Origin: Thiohalobacter sp.
Lineage (GTDB): Bacteria > Pseudomonadota > Gammaproteobacteria > DSM-19610
Direction: 5' to 3'
Assembly: GCA_027010005.1 (NCBI GenBank)
Contig: JALVCM010000480.1
Location: forward strand, 1 to 7,036
DNA length: 7,036 nt
Positions within the stretch are counted from its first letter, which is position 1. Each line of letters opens with the position of its first letter. Of this stretch, positions 5,811 to 7,036 are shown piece after piece. The notes beneath the pieces are model-generated. The model saw only the letters and a program-made list of their open reading frames with translations, was not told the DNA's origin and searched no databases. The position numbers and the translations under genes are program-made.

Positions 5811-7036
5811 AGGAGTTTACCCGGAAGTGGGAGGCGCCTTCCTGGAGGCGCTGGGCGGCTTCATTGAGCTGCATAATGGCGCCGTTGGACTGGCGCAGGG
5901 AGTCGGCGGTCTGTTGTGCCGATTCACTCAGCTGGACAATCGCGTCACGGATCTGGTTACCACCCTGGGACTGCGAGATCATACCTTCGTTGACCTCCTC
6001 AAAGCGTGGTATCAGTGTTTCGACCTGTTCGATAATGCTGGCCAGTTGTGAACCGACCTGGCGGACATCATCGACGCCGCGGCGGACTTCTTCAGAAAAC
6101 TTCTCCATGCCCATCACACCCGCCGAAACTGCAGACTGCATTTCCTTGACCATCTGTTCGATATCCCAGGTGGCCACGGCAGTCTGGTCTGCAAGGCGGC
6201 GTATCTCGGTTGCAACCACGGCAAAACCTACACCGTATTCACCGGCTTTCTCAGCCTCGATAGCTGCGTTCAACGACAGCAGATTGGTCTGGTCAGCGAC
6301 ACGATTGATGGTGGTAACCACGGTATTGATGTTTCCGGCCTTTTCGCTCAGCACGGCCAGTTTGGAGCCGATCGACTCGGTGGCATCCATCATCTGGTGC
6401 ATGGTCGATTCCATACGTTGCAGTGACGAGCGCCCGGTGTTGGCATTCTCGGATGTTTTCCAGGCAACCTCGGTGACCTCGCTCATGGTTTTGACCAGTC
6501 CTTTCGAGGTGGCGGTAATTTCCGTTACCGTTGCCTTGATTTCATTGGTGGTCGCCGCCTGTTCGGTCACGGTGGCTTCCTGCTGCTTTGCCGTCGCTGC
6601 GATCTCGGTTGCCGAGGATGTGACCTGTACGCCTGACTGCTGGATGCGTGCGACCAGTGAGTTAAGGCTGTCCAGCATTTGCTGGATGCCGGCGGCCAGC
6701 TCGGAAATAATATCCTGATCCCGGTACACCATGATTTGTCCGGTCAGGTCGCCTTCGGCTGCCATGGCAACGACTTCCTGTATCAGCTCTACCTTGCCCT
6801 TGATATCTTCCGAAGCCTGGCGTTCGCGCTCAATGATGCTTTCTACCTTGCGGTTGGTGGCATTGAACGCATCCGCCAGCAGTTGCAGTTCTTTCAGGGC
6901 ATGATTATCAACCTGGACACTGGTGTCGCCCTGTGCGACACGCTGCATGTCATCGAGCATGGCGCTGAGAGGACGGAACAGGAAACGGTCCAGCAAGACG
7001 ATCACAACAAGCAGTGCGATCGCCAGCAGGGCGACA
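5809..7036 (-). CDS. wspA: WspA, methyl-accepting chemoreceptor (5' end outside window)
   Basis: The last 408 codons are visible. The frame is open to the window edge; the GTG at 7005 is an internal Val, not a start. The first visible residues, VALLAIALLVVIVLL (7035-6991), look like the second transmembrane helix. It runs into a HAMP domain that begins with RPLSAMLDDM; a second HAMP-like segment follows around MAAEGDLTGQIMV. The signalling coiled coil reaches its hairpin tip at 6193-6291 (QTNLLSLNAAIEAEKAGEYG, then GFAVVATEIRRLAD), the CheA/CheW contact site. The stretch after the tip (DQTAVATWDIEQMVKEMQ, SAGVMGMEKFSEEVRRG) resembles what I recall of WspA-type receptors rather than E. coli chemotaxis receptors. 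ATVTEQAATT (6576-6547) fits the methylation consensus. The C-terminus, FRVNS, has no CheR-binding pentapeptide. The missing N-terminus should hold the first transmembrane helix and periplasmic sensor; WspA is about 540 residues. Confidence 0.88.
   Translation of the reverse strand, partial: VALLAIALLVVIVLLDRFLFRPLSAMLDDMQRVAQGDTSVQVDNHALKELQLLADAFNATNRKVESIIERERQASEDIKGKVELIQEVVAMAAEGDLTGQIMVYRDQDIISELAAGIQQMLDSLNSLVARIQQSGVQVTSSATEIAATAKQQEATVTEQAATTNEIKATVTEITATSKGLVKTMSEVTEVAWKTSENANTGRSSLQRMESTMHQMMDATESIGSKLAVLSEKAGNINTVVTTINRVADQTNLLSLNAAIEAEKAGEYGVGFAVVATEIRRLADQTAVATWDIEQMVKEMQSAVSAGVMGMEKFSEEVRRGVDDVRQVGSQLASIIEQVETLIPRFEEVNEGMISQSQGGNQIRDAIVQLSESAQQTADSLRQSNGAIMQLNEAAQRLQEGASHFRVNS

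Larger units (their letters stand above)
1..7036 (-). other. wsp-type chemosensory operon (wspA-B-C-D-E-F, both ends cut)
   Basis: Six genes lie head to tail on the minus strand with junctions of 9 nt (A/B), 1 nt (B/C), 4-nt ATGA overlaps (C/D and D/E) and 9 nt (E/F). No promoter or terminator is visible between them, so they are inferred to form one transcript. The order receptor, CheW, CheR-TPR, CheW, CheA-receiver, CheB is that of the Pseudomonas wsp operon, which controls a diguanylate cyclase rather than flagellar rotation. No cheY or cheZ, and no flagellar gene, is present. The promoter should lie upstream of position 7036, and the output gene (wspR in the known operon) would be expected beyond position 1. 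Confidence 0.88.

Noticed and set aside
5693..6718. A 341-codon open frame on the plus strand, opposite wspA and wspB
   Set aside because: The product mirrors the repetitive Ala/Thr/Glu codons of the receptor coiled coil and has no domain of its own.
320..6730. Recurrent CCGGTAC/GTACCGG strings across the window
   Set aside because: They fall at irregular spacing inside coding sequence and look like the effect of favoured Pro, Val, Gly and Thr codons; I see no spacing or flanking conservation that would make them operators or repeats.
5809..7005. Complete chemoreceptor gene starting at 7005
   Set aside because: The codon at 7005 is GTG within a hydrophobic segment that continues to the window edge; starting there would cut the transmembrane helix, so the gene is partial.
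1..7036. Mobile elements, tRNA or rRNA genes, CRISPR arrays
   Set aside because: The window is filled by six coupled genes with no gap above 10 nt, and no such structure was seen on either strand.

Overview
The window holds a single tightly packed gene cluster, transcribed entirely on the minus strand, that encodes a chemosensory pathway of the Wsp type. Read in transcription order (high to low coordinates) it runs: membrane chemoreceptor WspA (5' end outside the window), CheW-like adaptor WspB, CheR methyltransferase with TPR repeats WspC, second CheW-like protein WspD with an N-terminal cysteine cluster, CheA-type hybrid histidine kinase/receiver WspE, and CheB-type methylesterase WspF (3' end outside the window). 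Gene order, the two different CheW proteins, the TPR-bearing CheR, the CheA-receiver fusion and the unusual WspF receiver motifs together match the wsp operon known from Pseudomonas. No other genes are seen, and no gap between genes exceeds 10 nt.

How the parts should work together, from knowledge of Wsp in Pseudomonas: WspA is a membrane receptor that responds to surface contact or envelope stress. WspB and WspD couple it to WspE, which autophosphorylates on its HPt histidine and passes phosphate to WspR (a receiver-GGDEF diguanylate cyclase) and to WspF. WspC methylates WspA and keeps signalling on; WspF demethylates it and acts as the brake. The output is c-di-GMP and biofilm formation. 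WspR is not in the window; in the known operon it lies just after wspF, which here would be beyond position 1.

The organism is most likely a gammaproteobacterium, or another proteobacterium, of moderately high GC. This is inferred from the protein motifs and gene order. The proteins are clearly diverged from Pseudomonas sequences as I remember them, so I do not assign a genus.

Layout: 5809-7036 wspA (partial); 5340-5798 wspB; 4067-5338 wspC from a GTG start; 3381-4070 wspD; 1096-3384 wspE; 1-1086 wspF (partial). Junctions are 9, 1, -4, -4 and 9 nt, which implies strong translational coupling. All long plus-strand reading frames are antisense shadows. The system is a known one; the parts most worth a second look are the cysteine cluster of WspD, the missing receiver lysine in WspF, the P2-less acidic linker of WspE, and the GC-rich hairpin in the wspF tail.
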